A stretch of 12,779 nucleotides of DNA from JBARRO01 sp049644265 (GTDB lineage: Bacteria; Bacteroidota; Ignavibacteria; UBA10030), in the NCBI GenBank assembly GCA_049644265.1, contig JBARRO010000159.1:1-12779 (forward strand), read 5' to 3'. The translations under genes were made by a program, and so were the position numbers. The notes beneath the pieces were generated by a model, which worked only from the letters and a program-made list of their open reading frames with translations, searched no databases and was not told the origin of the DNA. Positions 1 to 6,648 of this stretch are shown here, one piece after another. Position 1 is the stretch's first letter, and the number at the start of each line of letters is the position of its first letter.

Positions 1-138
1 CTGTTCGATGGCGAGGCAAAGTCAGGCTATTATCAGCGCGCCGTCTTCGACGCAACCAGGCTTGCGTCGGGAGTGTACTTTTCGAGGCTTGAGTTTGGAG
101 GGAAGCGGCAGTCGAAAAAGTTGTTGATGATGAAATAA
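1..138 (+). CDS. C-terminal tail of a secreted protein with type IX sorting domain (partial)
   Basis: This is the last 45 codons of a gene that begins outside the window; it ends at TAA 136-138. The tail contains a GYYQRAVFDAT segment, then LASGVYFSRLEFGG, then a basic end finishing in KKLLMMK. That order (aromatic strand, F-D-x-x-x-L-x-S-G-V-Y-F-x-R-L, then a lysine-rich hydrophobic end) is typical of the type A C-terminal sorting domain of type IX (Por) secretion cargo in the Bacteroidota/FCB group. Such domains direct the protein across the outer membrane and are cleaved there. The catalytic or adhesive part of the protein is not in the window, so its function cannot be told. Confidence 0.85.
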   Translation: MFDGEAKSGYYQRAVFDATRLASGVYFSRLEFGGKRQSKKLLMMK

Positions 139-223
139 CCACCCACCGATACCAACAGATATTTTTCCCACAATCGTTCCTGTCCTTCATTCATTCCATC
201 AACGTCGAAGAGGCGAGGTACCT

Positions 224-814
224 ATGAAAGTTCTTCACCCGGCATTTGTCACGTCAATATTGATACTTGTTCTTTCAACCGTCGTTCTTTCCCAGGCTAA
301 GAAGTACGACATGAAATCCGGCATCATCAGGTTTGAGACGACGACACAGATGATGGGCATGGAGATCAAACGTAAATCAGTCTTGTATTTTGACGATTAC
401 GGGATGAAGGAGTGCAAGGAAACGTACGAAGGCGACAAGCTGAAAGAATCATTCTTCAGCGACGGCAAGAACCTGCACACTGTCATCTTTGATCAAAAAA
501 CCGTTTGGAAGAGAGGCCCGGCGTTCCACGGGACAGAATACCGATTCGACTGGAGTGAAATTTCCGGGAAGGATAAGAAGGCGGGAAAGGCGAAGCAACT
601 CGGCAAGGTCACAGTGGCCGGGAAGGAGTGTGAGTCGTATGAGCTCACGGACCGCGGCACCACCACACGCTTCGCAGGTTGGGGCCACCTTTGCTTGCTG
701 ACCGACTTAACGACGAAGGATATGCATACGGTGACAAAGGCTGTCACACTTGAAGAGACCGCGACTGTGCCCGCCGAGAAGTTTGCGGTTCCTTCAGGAT
801 TCAAAATGGAGTAG
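224..814 (+). CDS. Exported protein of unknown function, DUF4412-like
   Basis: A 196-residue protein with a clear signal peptide: Lys at position 2, a hydrophobic core at about residues 10-22 (ILILVLSTVVL) and a likely cleavage after LSQA. The mature part is rich in short charged beta-type segments and includes IIRFETTTQMMGMEIKRKSVLYFDDYG and later KVTVAGKECESYEL. This resembles periplasmic proteins of the DUF4412 kind (a conversion of 'matrix/emulsion' style beta folds with a 'GKKC..Y' turn), but that assignment is by eye only. It should be periplasmic or surface-linked. The purine-rich GAAGAGGCGAGG just before ATG 224 can act as the ribosome binding site. It stands alone, with gaps on both sides. 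Function is unknown. Confidence 0.75.
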   Translation: MKVLHPAFVTSILILVLSTVVLSQAKKYDMKSGIIRFETTTQMMGMEIKRKSVLYFDDYGMKECKETYEGDKLKESFFSDGKNLHTVIFDQKTVWKRGPAFHGTEYRFDWSEISGKDKKAGKAKQLGKVTVAGKECESYELTDRGTTTRFAGWGHLCLLTDLTTKDMHTVTKAVTLEETATVPAEKFAVPSGFKME

Positions 815-876
815 CTTGGGATACCACCCTTGCATCTCATCCCCTGATTTTCTATACTACTCTCAACGCCAGCAGG

Positions 877-892
877 TATCAGCGGACTGATA
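877..892. other. Small perfect inverted repeat upstream of the desaturase gene
   Basis: TATCAG (877-882) and CTGATA (887-892) are perfect inverted copies around the loop CGGA, and two G-T wobble pairs could extend the stem outward. It lies about 107 bases before the desaturase start. It could be an operator for a dimeric regulator or a small RNA hairpin; chance is also possible at this length. Confidence 0.25.
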
Positions 893-998
893 TTGTGTGG
901 CGGAAGAACCTCTGACGTCGATACGTGACGAAGGAGGTTTTTGCGTTCGTGGGGCTCGGGTCCGTTTGTTATTCCTCTGCGATAATCAGGGTTCGACC

Positions 999-2012
999 AT
1001 GGAAAAGGAAACTCTTGGCAAGTTGACCCTCGCGGTCTCCCCTTACACGCATGCGGATCGCCGAAAGGCAACACTCCAGGTCATCGACACCTTCGTTCCC
1101 TATCTCGCTCTCTGGGCAGTCATGGCCTGGATGCTCCATCAAGGATATCCCTATTGGATCATACTCGCCTTATCCGTCCCCACGGCGGGCCTTCAAGTAC
1201 GCATCTTCATCCTGTTTCACGATTGTTGCCACGGCTCGTTTTTCGCATCGCGACGGGCGAACAGGATTCTGGGTTACATCACCGGCATACTCACATTCAC
1301 GCCATTCGAACAATGGCGTAGAGCTCATGCCATCCATCACGAGTCTGTGGGGGATCTGGATCGGAGAGGTGTGGGAGACATCTGGCTCATGACCACGGAA
1401 GAATTTTCGGCTGCTTCCCGTCGCGAATGCGCCATGTACCGGCTTGTCCGCAACCCTTTCGTCATCCTCGTTTTTGGGCCGTTGATCGTATTTCTTATCG
1501 AACACCGCTTCTTTCGAAAATCAGACTATCGGCGGGAGCGCATCAGTGTCGTGGTCACCGACATAGCAATTGCCCTCCTCATCGTCATTGCAGGCCTGAC
1601 CATCGGTTTTCGGGCTTATGCATTGATTCAGGCGCCTGTCATGTTCATCGCGGGGTCCATCGGGCTCTGGCTCTTCTATGTCCAGCATCAGTTCGAGGGA
1701 GTCTATTGGGCTCGTCACAACATATGGGACAGGCTGAAGGCGGCTTTGCAGGGAAGCTCATACTACAAGCTTCCTAAAGCTCTCCAGTGGTTCACCGGCA
1801 ATATCGGCTTGCATCACATTCACCACGTTCAGCAACGCATCCCCAACTATAACCTCCAGCAGTGTTTCGACGATCTGCCTGCATTGCAGAGAATCAAACC
1901 CTTGACTCTCCTCGGAAGTTTGAGGTGTATGCGCTTGCATCTATGGGATGAAGAGCATGAGAAGTTGGTGAGCTTCAGGTCACGACATTCGAGCCTGGAT
2001 ACCCTGTCTTAA
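999..2012 (+). CDS. Membrane fatty-acid desaturase, delta-12/omega-6 (DesA) type
   Basis: The product is an integral-membrane di-iron enzyme of the FA_desaturase family, which puts a double bond in acyl chains of membrane lipids using O2 and an electron donor. Counting from ATG 999 (337 residues), all three histidine boxes are present: HDCCH at 74-78, HAIHH at 110-114 and HHIHH at 272-276. An additional His sits in the VQHQFEG segment near 230. Hydrophobic spans lie at about 30-47, 53-73, 90-105, 152-167, 186-206 and 209-228, as expected for this fold. An open frame extends upstream to GTG 897, but those 34 residues look unlike the family. The MEKETLGKLT start gives a normal length, so 999 was chosen, although its SD is weak. 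A strong AAGGAGG at 931-937 is too far away to serve this start. The exact regiospecificity is inferred only from the general resemblance. Confidence 0.9.
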   Translation: MEKETLGKLTLAVSPYTHADRRKATLQVIDTFVPYLALWAVMAWMLHQGYPYWIILALSVPTAGLQVRIFILFHDCCHGSFFASRRANRILGYITGILTFTPFEQWRRAHAIHHESVGDLDRRGVGDIWLMTTEEFSAASRRECAMYRLVRNPFVILVFGPLIVFLIEHRFFRKSDYRRERISVVVTDIAIALLIVIAGLTIGFRAYALIQAPVMFIAGSIGLWLFYVQHQFEGVYWARHNIWDRLKAALQGSSYYKLPKALQWFTGNIGLHHIHHVQQRIPNYNLQQCFDDLPALQRIKPLTLLGSLRCMRLHLWDEEHEKLVSFRSRHSSLDTLS

Positions 2013-2176
2013 TCCTCTCCTCCGCGGAAGTCCTGCAACACGCCCGCAACGCCGACTGGCATGAAATTCGTGACTCTCTCTTTTTCATTTTATTCTAACT
2101 CGCTATTCGAGCTGGAACTCACGACTTCGCGCAACCTATCGCAGCCGACGAGTTCTACAAATCGTCTCTTGCCCAA

Positions 2177-2464
2177 CTACCGCACGAAGCAGTACCAGAG
2201 AGCCGACCGCAACATCCCTTCGTTCATGCCTTCGATCGATTCCTGTGTTTCCGACAGCCCGGCGACTATCCTGTTGTCCCCATCATAGATATCACGACCT
2301 CGGACAGTCATCATGATCCTTCCGTTCGAATCAAAGAGCTCGTCTCCTCGTATCACCCCGACTCTGTGATAACTCGCATCGTAGATGCTCTCCCCTCTTG
2401 TGACTGCAATTTTGCGGTTCTGGCCATTGTAGAGCGCGCGATCTCGCATGGTGTACGTACGCAT
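2177..2464 (-). CDS. Small protein with four 16-residue beta repeats
   Basis: The 95-residue product contains four copies of a short unit built around R-[GD]-x-x-[ILA]-[YLF]-[DN]: RDRALYN, RGESIYD, RGDELFD and RGRDIYD. The arginines fall at residues 7, 23, 39 and 55, an exact 16-residue period. The units alternate hydrophobic strands with G/N turns, so a small repeated beta-sheet protein is likely, similar to what databases call '4-fold beta flap' proteins in Bacteroidota. There is no signal peptide, so it is probably cytoplasmic. ATG 2464 was chosen because AAAGGT (complement of 2471-2476) sits six bases before it; the upstream ATG at 2482 would add six residues. The tail after residue 70 does not repeat. 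Function is unknown. Confidence 0.7.
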   Translation of the reverse strand: MRTYTMRDRALYNGQNRKIAVTRGESIYDASYHRVGVIRGDELFDSNGRIMMTVRGRDIYDGDNRIVAGLSETQESIEGMNEGMLRSALWYCFVR

Positions 2465-2741
2465 GATTGCACCTTTCATCAAATGAAGCGTAAGAATCGA
2501 TGACTGATCACCGTTCCGTGAAGATGCTGGAAAAGCAGCGTAGGGATGAGATTTGAGGTAGGCTTACGACGTGCGCTGTCGGATGGGACGGCCCCTGCGA
2601 GCCTAAGGAAATTTCGCCCTTTGGATACGGCGAGTACAGAGGGTCAAACGATGACACTGTAGTATAGACCAATTGCCCCCAAGTAGCAAGAGATTTCTGT
2701 TGAGGAGGAAGGCTTTGCTTGCTATGCGCCGCCTACCCGTT

Positions 2742-3389
2742 TCAAAACGTAATGGAACATTGAATCCCGCCACGCTGACCCAACATCGGTGCCACCATCC
2801 GTTCAGTATGTTGGTCAGGAGTCTGCGGAGCGTAAACCGGTTTTGCAGAAATGTGGTATCCAAGAATTGGACCAAGGAACAAGGCAAACGGGGCGAATGC
2901 ATAACCGGTGCCCCTTCCCGCCACAGTTTCCGATCCGGATATTATCAGGAGTGCTGCAAGTCCGGCGCCGGCTGTTCCCAGAATCGTACCCAGGACTGTT
3001 CCGCTGCCTCCGTCGGATTCTCCGGCGTTGTAAACTCCCCACGGGACGCCAACCGCTGCCCCTACGGCAACTCCGATGAACATCGCAGTGAGAACGTGAT
3101 AATCATCCTTGTTCGTCACCGGCTTTGAGGTACCTATGGCGAGTCCTGCCAAACCAACTACGGCGCCGCATCCTGCCGCATACACAATCCCATTCCCCGC
3201 CTGCTTGAGCATTGTGAGTGCGGCGAACGGTTTCCAGGTCGGTTTCGTATGGCTCGAATCCGGAATTTCCAGCAGCGCAATTCTCAATGAGACCACCCTT
3301 CGGGTGTCTTTCGTCAATTGGGCTGGCGAACACTCTTGTACAGCAAGTACGAGCAGGAACAAAAAGAGAATTCGTCGATTGGACGACAT
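2742..3389 (-). CDS. Glycine-rich exported or membrane protein of unknown function
   Basis: A 215-residue protein whose start at 3389 is supported by a good GGAGGAG SD nine bases upstream; an upstream start at 3443 is open but lacks that. Residues 1-23 form a signal peptide (MSSNRRILFLFLLVLAVQECSPAQ). After a 30-residue polar part comes WKPF, followed by three glycine/alanine-rich hydrophobic stretches at about 66-85, 98-118 and 128-150, resembling glycine-zipper membrane segments. A fourth segment, FALFLGPILGYHISAKPVY, follows. The protein ends in ITF; a terminal aromatic residue is common in outer-membrane beta proteins, but here this is weak evidence. It is probably embedded in or attached to the envelope. 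No enzyme motif is visible. Open frames on the opposite strand are treated as shadows because they lack signal peptide, SD and family likeness. Confidence 0.65.
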   Translation of the reverse strand: MSSNRRILFLFLLVLAVQECSPAQLTKDTRRVVSLRIALLEIPDSSHTKPTWKPFAALTMLKQAGNGIVYAAGCGAVVGLAGLAIGTSKPVTNKDDYHVLTAMFIGVAVGAAVGVPWGVYNAGESDGGSGTVLGTILGTAGAGLAALLIISGSETVAGRGTGYAFAPFALFLGPILGYHISAKPVYAPQTPDQHTERMVAPMLGQRGGIQCSITF

Positions 3390-3490
3390 GCGATTGACTC
3401 CTCCAGGATAAGGTGCGCCACACTCGTGCCGTGTCTTCTGCAATCACGTTCCTCCACAAAGAACTATGGTCCGCGAATCGACTGCTCAAA

Positions 3491-3868
3491 TTACTTTTTG
3501 TATTCAGTAAGTGACAAGATATTTCCATCGGGATCTGAAAACCAAGCAACCTTCGCTCCCCTCGGCGCATGCCAAATCCCCAGTTCATCCTGATTCATTC
3601 CTTCGTACCTGGAAAACTTGACTCCTCGTGCGCTGAGCTCCCGAGCCTCTTTCTCAATATTTTTTACGCTCCAGCCTAACATCGTGTAAGGATGCGGGTT
3701 GACCTTTCCCACCTTCTGGATCCGAAGAGTGGTTCCCTTCGCTTCAAGAACCAGCGCAAACTGGTCTTCGGACACGAAGGCAAGCCCCAGGGCTTTTTCG
3801 TAGAAGTCTCTCGCCTTTTGGGAATTTGCAGTAGCGGAGAAACTGATGAGTCGTGATTTGCTGAGCAT
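3491..3868 (-). CDS. VOC (glyoxalase/bleomycin-resistance-like) fold protein
   Basis: A 125-residue single-module vicinal-oxygen-chelate protein. The first beta-alpha-beta-beta-beta unit is marked by RLISFSATANSQKARDFYEKALGLAF (residues 6-31). The second half contains the family signature AWFSDPDGNILSLTEY near the C-terminus, with Glu in the usual metal-ligand position. The first metal ligand, normally His early in strand one, is replaced by a Ser/Phe context, as in many bleomycin-resistance-like and PhnB-like members, so glyoxalase I activity is unlikely. The substrate cannot be read from sequence. The start is firm: an AGGAGGG SD lies seven bases before ATG 3868. It is followed on the same strand after about 100 bases by the glycine-rich exported protein, with no sign of a functional link. 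Confidence 0.88.
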   Translation of the reverse strand: MLSKSRLISFSATANSQKARDFYEKALGLAFVSEDQFALVLEAKGTTLRIQKVGKVNPHPYTMLGWSVKNIEKEARELSARGVKFSRYEGMNQDELGIWHAPRGAKVAWFSDPDGNILSLTEYKK

Positions 3869-4039
3869 ATTGTCCCTCCTGAAAAGTGAATCTACATGTT
3901 CTCCTCATCAGATTCAAACATGAGAAGGACTGGCTCCTAAGACTCTCCCCCTAACTTTGACGGGGCATTGACAATCTTTTGACAACTCTACCCGGCTTTT
4001 TCAGTAACCATGGATTGAGAACATCAAAGGGGTGGATGT

Positions 4040-4432
4040 ATGCTGATCACCAATTCGACAAGACTGTTCCAATTCATCGCTCTGTTCTGGACATCCCTCG
4101 GTCTCATCAACTTCCTCGGTTGCACCACTGCGCGGGAAATCGCCGATCTTCGACTCTATTATGACCAGGAGATCCAAGTAGTTGCGGCCGATGGGGCTCG
4201 CTATCGGCTCGAGAAGGACTGGACTTCGGACAGCCTCGGGAATATTTCGGGAACGGGGACGGTATGGACCAGGCGCAAGCAGCTCAAGCCCTTTAAGGGC
4301 ACTGTTCCGGCGAAAAATGTCACGGCGTTGCGTTATTGGGAGTACGATAAAACAAAAACCTATCTGCTCATAGCGACGATTTCTATTCAGGTGGGGGGAA
4401 TTGTCGCAGCGATCATTGGAAGCAAGCACTGA
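4040..4432 (+). CDS. Small predicted lipoprotein with C-terminal membrane segment
   Basis: A 130-residue protein. Its N-terminus is a lipoprotein signal: hydrophobic residues about 9-26 ending in the lipobox FLGC with Cys28 as the lipidated residue, followed by TTARE. The middle has RLYYDQEIQVVAADGARYRLEKDWTSDSLGNISGTGTVW, a beta-rich segment. The C-terminus (about 108-127, LLIATISIQVGGIVAAIIG) is long enough to span a membrane, which is somewhat unusual in a lipoprotein. A purine-rich AAAGGGGTGG (about 4026-4035) precedes ATG 4040. The role is unknown; the middle part reads like a small beta-strand domain of envelope lipoproteins with 'IP..NV..L' features. The deacetylase-like gene starts 94 bases downstream. 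Confidence 0.7.
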   Translation: MLITNSTRLFQFIALFWTSLGLINFLGCTTAREIADLRLYYDQEIQVVAADGARYRLEKDWTSDSLGNISGTGTVWTRRKQLKPFKGTVPAKNVTALRYWEYDKTKTYLLIATISIQVGGIVAAIIGSKH

Positions 4433-4466
4433 CCGTCTTCTTTCCTTCTCTCCAACTCTCCGTCTT

Positions 4467-4482
4467 ATTCGTATCATTCGTG
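4467..4482 (+). repeat. Two-unit ATTCGTG array (short copy of the 9666-9756 repeat)
   Basis: ATTCGTA at 4467-4473 and ATTCGTG at 4476-4482 are spaced exactly nine bases apart, the same unit and the same step as the longer array at 9666-9756. The copy lies in the gap before the deacetylase-like gene, which supports treating 4433-4526 as intergenic and placing that gene's start at 4527 instead of further upstream. Confidence 0.55.
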
Positions 4483-4526
4483 TTCTGTTTTGCCTCTCGG
4501 GAATTAGTTCTCTATTTTGCCTCGTT

Positions 4527-5321
4527 ATGAAACAGCTTGCTGCAAGATCTGTCTTATTGACTTTTTCCCTCCTTGTGGGCCTTCATCACGCCTTGACCCA
4601 ACTTGCGAAGGACCCCCAGGAGAAGGTCCTCGGCGGAATCATCCGGACTGACCAATCGAAAAAACAAATCTGCCTCGTTTTCACAGGCCACGAATTTGCC
4701 GACGGGGGCGTGACCATTCGCAACACACTCAAGAAACACAACGTTCGCGCCTCATTCTTCTTCACGGGAGATTTCTACCGCAATCCCGCATTCGACCAAT
4801 TGATACGGGAATTGATCCAGGATGGCCATTACCTCGGAGGCCATTCGAACAAGCACCTGTTGTACGCGAGCTGGGAGAAACGCGATTCTTTGCTTGTTAC
4901 AAAAGAGGAGTTCCTGCAAGATCTTTCTGCGAATTACCAGGAACTGGATCGGTTCGGGATTTCGAAGGACTCAGCACAATTCTTCCTTCCCCCTTATGAA
5001 TGGTACAATCAATCGATTAGCAATTGGTGTGCGGAGTGGGGACTTACGCTTGTGAACTTCACACCGGGAACATATTCCAACGCGGACTACACGTATCCCG
5101 AGCTCGGAGCTTCTTATCTCTCAAGCGACTCGATCCTCGCCCGAATCTTGGCGTACGAAGAATCTCACCCGAACGGCCTGAGCGGATTTATCCTCCTGAC
5201 GCACATCGGAACAGATCCGAGGAGAACGGACAAGTTCTATGACAGGCTCGATAGTTTATTGGAGGGATTGGAAAAGAAAGGGTACAAATTCCGATTGCTC
5301 GGCGAAACGATCCGCAAATAG
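4527..5321 (+). CDS. Exported polysaccharide deacetylase-like (NodB-fold) protein
   Basis: From ATG 4527 the product is 264 residues with a signal peptide (KQLAARSVLLTFSLLVGLHHALTQ). The rest matches the carbohydrate esterase 4/NodB fold. Motif 1 is FTGHEFADGG (about 52-61, Asp59), motif 2 is the metal-binding HSNKH (106-110), motif 3 is LPPYEWYN (about 154-161), and the last is ILLTHIG (His226). The same set of altered motifs, with TPGTYSNADYT and GTDPRRTDKFY, is what I remember from Bacteroidota deacetylase-like proteins, some fused to GH9 glycosidases. The usual TFDDG reads EFADG here, so the first Asp, normally the catalytic base, is Ala. It probably acts in the periplasm on a glycan or peptidoglycan, or only binds one. 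A longer open frame starts at 4401, but its first 42 residues overlap the lipoprotein gene and a repeat, so they were rejected. Confidence 0.82.
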   Translation: MKQLAARSVLLTFSLLVGLHHALTQLAKDPQEKVLGGIIRTDQSKKQICLVFTGHEFADGGVTIRNTLKKHNVRASFFFTGDFYRNPAFDQLIRELIQDGHYLGGHSNKHLLYASWEKRDSLLVTKEEFLQDLSANYQELDRFGISKDSAQFFLPPYEWYNQSISNWCAEWGLTLVNFTPGTYSNADYTYPELGASYLSSDSILARILAYEESHPNGLSGFILLTHIGTDPRRTDKFYDRLDSLLEGLEKKGYKFRLLGETIRK

Positions 5322-5363
5322 TTTGAGAAAAGAATACCGAACACTGAATATTGTGCGCCAAAG

Positions 5364-5419
5364 GCCTGCCCGCCAATGGTGAACCAAAAGGGCAGGCGGG
5401 CGCATCAGCCTTCGGCTGA
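5364..5419. terminator. Hairpin cluster between convergent genes, possible bidirectional terminator
   Basis: Between the converging deacetylase-like and GT9 genes there are three possible stems. GCCTGCCC (5364-5371) pairs with GGGCAGGC (5390-5397). GCCCGCC (5368-5374) pairs with GGCGGGC (5395-5401), which excludes the first. TCAGCC (5405-5410) pairs with GGCTGA (5414-5419) across a TTC loop. No long T run follows on either strand, so intrinsic termination is only a possibility; a REP-like dispersed repeat is the alternative. Confidence 0.4.
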
Positions 5420-5447
5420 AATAAGAAATGTAGAAGTTCCTGGAGTC

Positions 5448-6500
5448 TCAATTTCCTGAAACCAGTTCCGTCGCACAACGAGAGACTTCATCGACTCCAA
5501 TTTCGTTCATGCAGCGGAAATGGCCTTCGGGACACGACCTTCTACCGATATGCGAACAAGGTCTGCAGTAGAGGCCCGTTCGTTCAATGACGATGCTTCC
5601 GGGTCCCGTCGGAAAGAATCCGAACTCGCGAACGGTCGATCCGAAGATTGCGACAAGCTTCTTCTTCATGGCAGAGGCGATGTGCATGAGCCCCGAATCA
5701 TTGGTGATGATGACATCGCAGTACTCCATGGCGGCTGCCGTCTGTAGAAGGGAAAACTGGCCGCTAAAGTTGGTTGCATGATCGGGGCCTGCTTTTTCAA
5801 CGATGGAATCGGCAATCGACGAGCAAAGTCTTCTATCCCCTTCCCCCCCAAAGACAAGCACTTTTGCGTCAAACTTCTTCCCAAGCCGGATCCCCACTTC
5901 CACAAATCTGTCCTGAGGCCATCGCTTGGTCTCGTGCTTTGAAGAAGGACAGAGACCAATGACCTTCTCGAACCTGCTCAACTGCAGCGTCGCCATCTTC
6001 CCTGAAACATCGAACAGAATCTCGTCGGGGATGTGAAGCTCCGGCCCCTTCCCGTCGTTTTCAATCCCAAACTTCTTCAAGGGCTCGATATACCGGTCTT
6101 CTACCGGGATGATCTCTTTATAGAGGTTCTTTTTCAGCTTCACCAACGCGGTGCGTTCCACAATCCTCTTGTCGATCGACACGATTTCTTCCGCGCTCCG
6201 CATGCTCCGCAAGTAGCGACTTCGTATGCTGTTATGGATGTCGATCACAAGGTCGTACCGCTCATCTCGGACCCGCTTCTTCAGCCGTCGAAGCCCTTCG
6301 AATCCTCCCATCGTATCGAATTCGTAGGTGAAGTTCAGATTGTGGTTGAATTTGACCAGCTCCGCATACTCCCTCCGCGTCACGTAATCGATCTGGCTTT
6401 TCGGGAACCTTGCCCGCAGCACACGAAGCAGTGGCGAGGAGAGAACAATGTCGCCGATGGAACTAAACCGGATTACCAATGTTTTATCTGGAGTGAACAC
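5448..6500 (-). CDS. GT9 glycosyltransferase, LPS heptosyltransferase (WaaF/RfaF-like)
   Basis: The product transfers a heptose or other sugar from an ADP-sugar onto lipopolysaccharide core at the inner face of the cytoplasmic membrane, judging by family. With GTG 6500 as start it has 350 residues. The N-terminus reads TLVIRFSSIGDIVLSSPLLRVLRARFP, the acceptor-side signature of GT9. The C-terminal half has GLCPSSKHETKRWP (182-195) and the nucleotide-sugar motif TNDSGLMHIA (266-275) followed by KLVAIFGST. Near the end C-x2-C-x7-CPEGHFRCM (Cys312, 315, 323, 330) matches the Cys-rich tail common in this family. The open frame reaches GTG 6545, adding 15 residues that do not look like the family; neither start has an SD, so the N-terminus is uncertain. 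It is transcribed away from the AAA+ gene and stands alone. Confidence 0.88.
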   Translation of the reverse strand: MFTPDKTLVIRFSSIGDIVLSSPLLRVLRARFPKSQIDYVTRREYAELVKFNHNLNFTYEFDTMGGFEGLRRLKKRVRDERYDLVIDIHNSIRSRYLRSMRSAEEIVSIDKRIVERTALVKLKKNLYKEIIPVEDRYIEPLKKFGIENDGKGPELHIPDEILFDVSGKMATLQLSRFEKVIGLCPSSKHETKRWPQDRFVEVGIRLGKKFDAKVLVFGGEGDRRLCSSIADSIVEKAGPDHATNFSGQFSLLQTAAAMEYCDVIITNDSGLMHIASAMKKKLVAIFGSTVREFGFFPTGPGSIVIERTGLYCRPCSHIGRRSCPEGHFRCMNEIGVDEVSRCATELVSGN

Positions 6501-6593
6501 GATACCAAAGTAGTGTTTAATTGACGTACTCGCAACCTCGAACACGGACAGTCATTGCCAGTAGCACATCGGGCAATTTCTTGCGCGGACGTC

Positions 6594-6622
6594 TTGCAAC
6601 TTGACGGGGCAGCATTTATATT
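6594..6622 (+). promoter_or_regulatory. Candidate sigma-70-type promoter for the AAA+ ATPase gene
   Basis: TTGCAA (6594-6599) and TATATT (6617-6622) are separated by 17 bases, the ideal spacing, with 4/6 and 5/6 matches to the -35 and -10 consensus. Transcription would begin near 6629, just before the AAGGAG at 6631-6636 and 20 bases before ATG 6649. Promoter consensus in the FCB group differs from that of Escherichia coli, so this remains tentative. Confidence 0.35.
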
Positions 6623-6648
6623 GACACGAAAAGGAGAACCCACCTTCG

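Noticed and set aside
897..998. Upstream extension of the desaturase from GTG 897
   Set aside because: The 34 added residues are unlike the family N-terminus and there is no SD at the right distance from GTG 897.
2061..2288. 75-residue open frame on the + strand
   Set aside because: It is Ser/Thr/Pro-rich without domain features and overlaps the minus-strand repeat protein, whose exact 16-residue period shows it is the real gene.
2673..3128. Open frame on the + strand opposite the glycine-rich exported protein
   Set aside because: It has an odd Cys/Arg/Ser-rich composition, no SD and no family likeness, while the minus-strand gene has a signal peptide and a strong SD.
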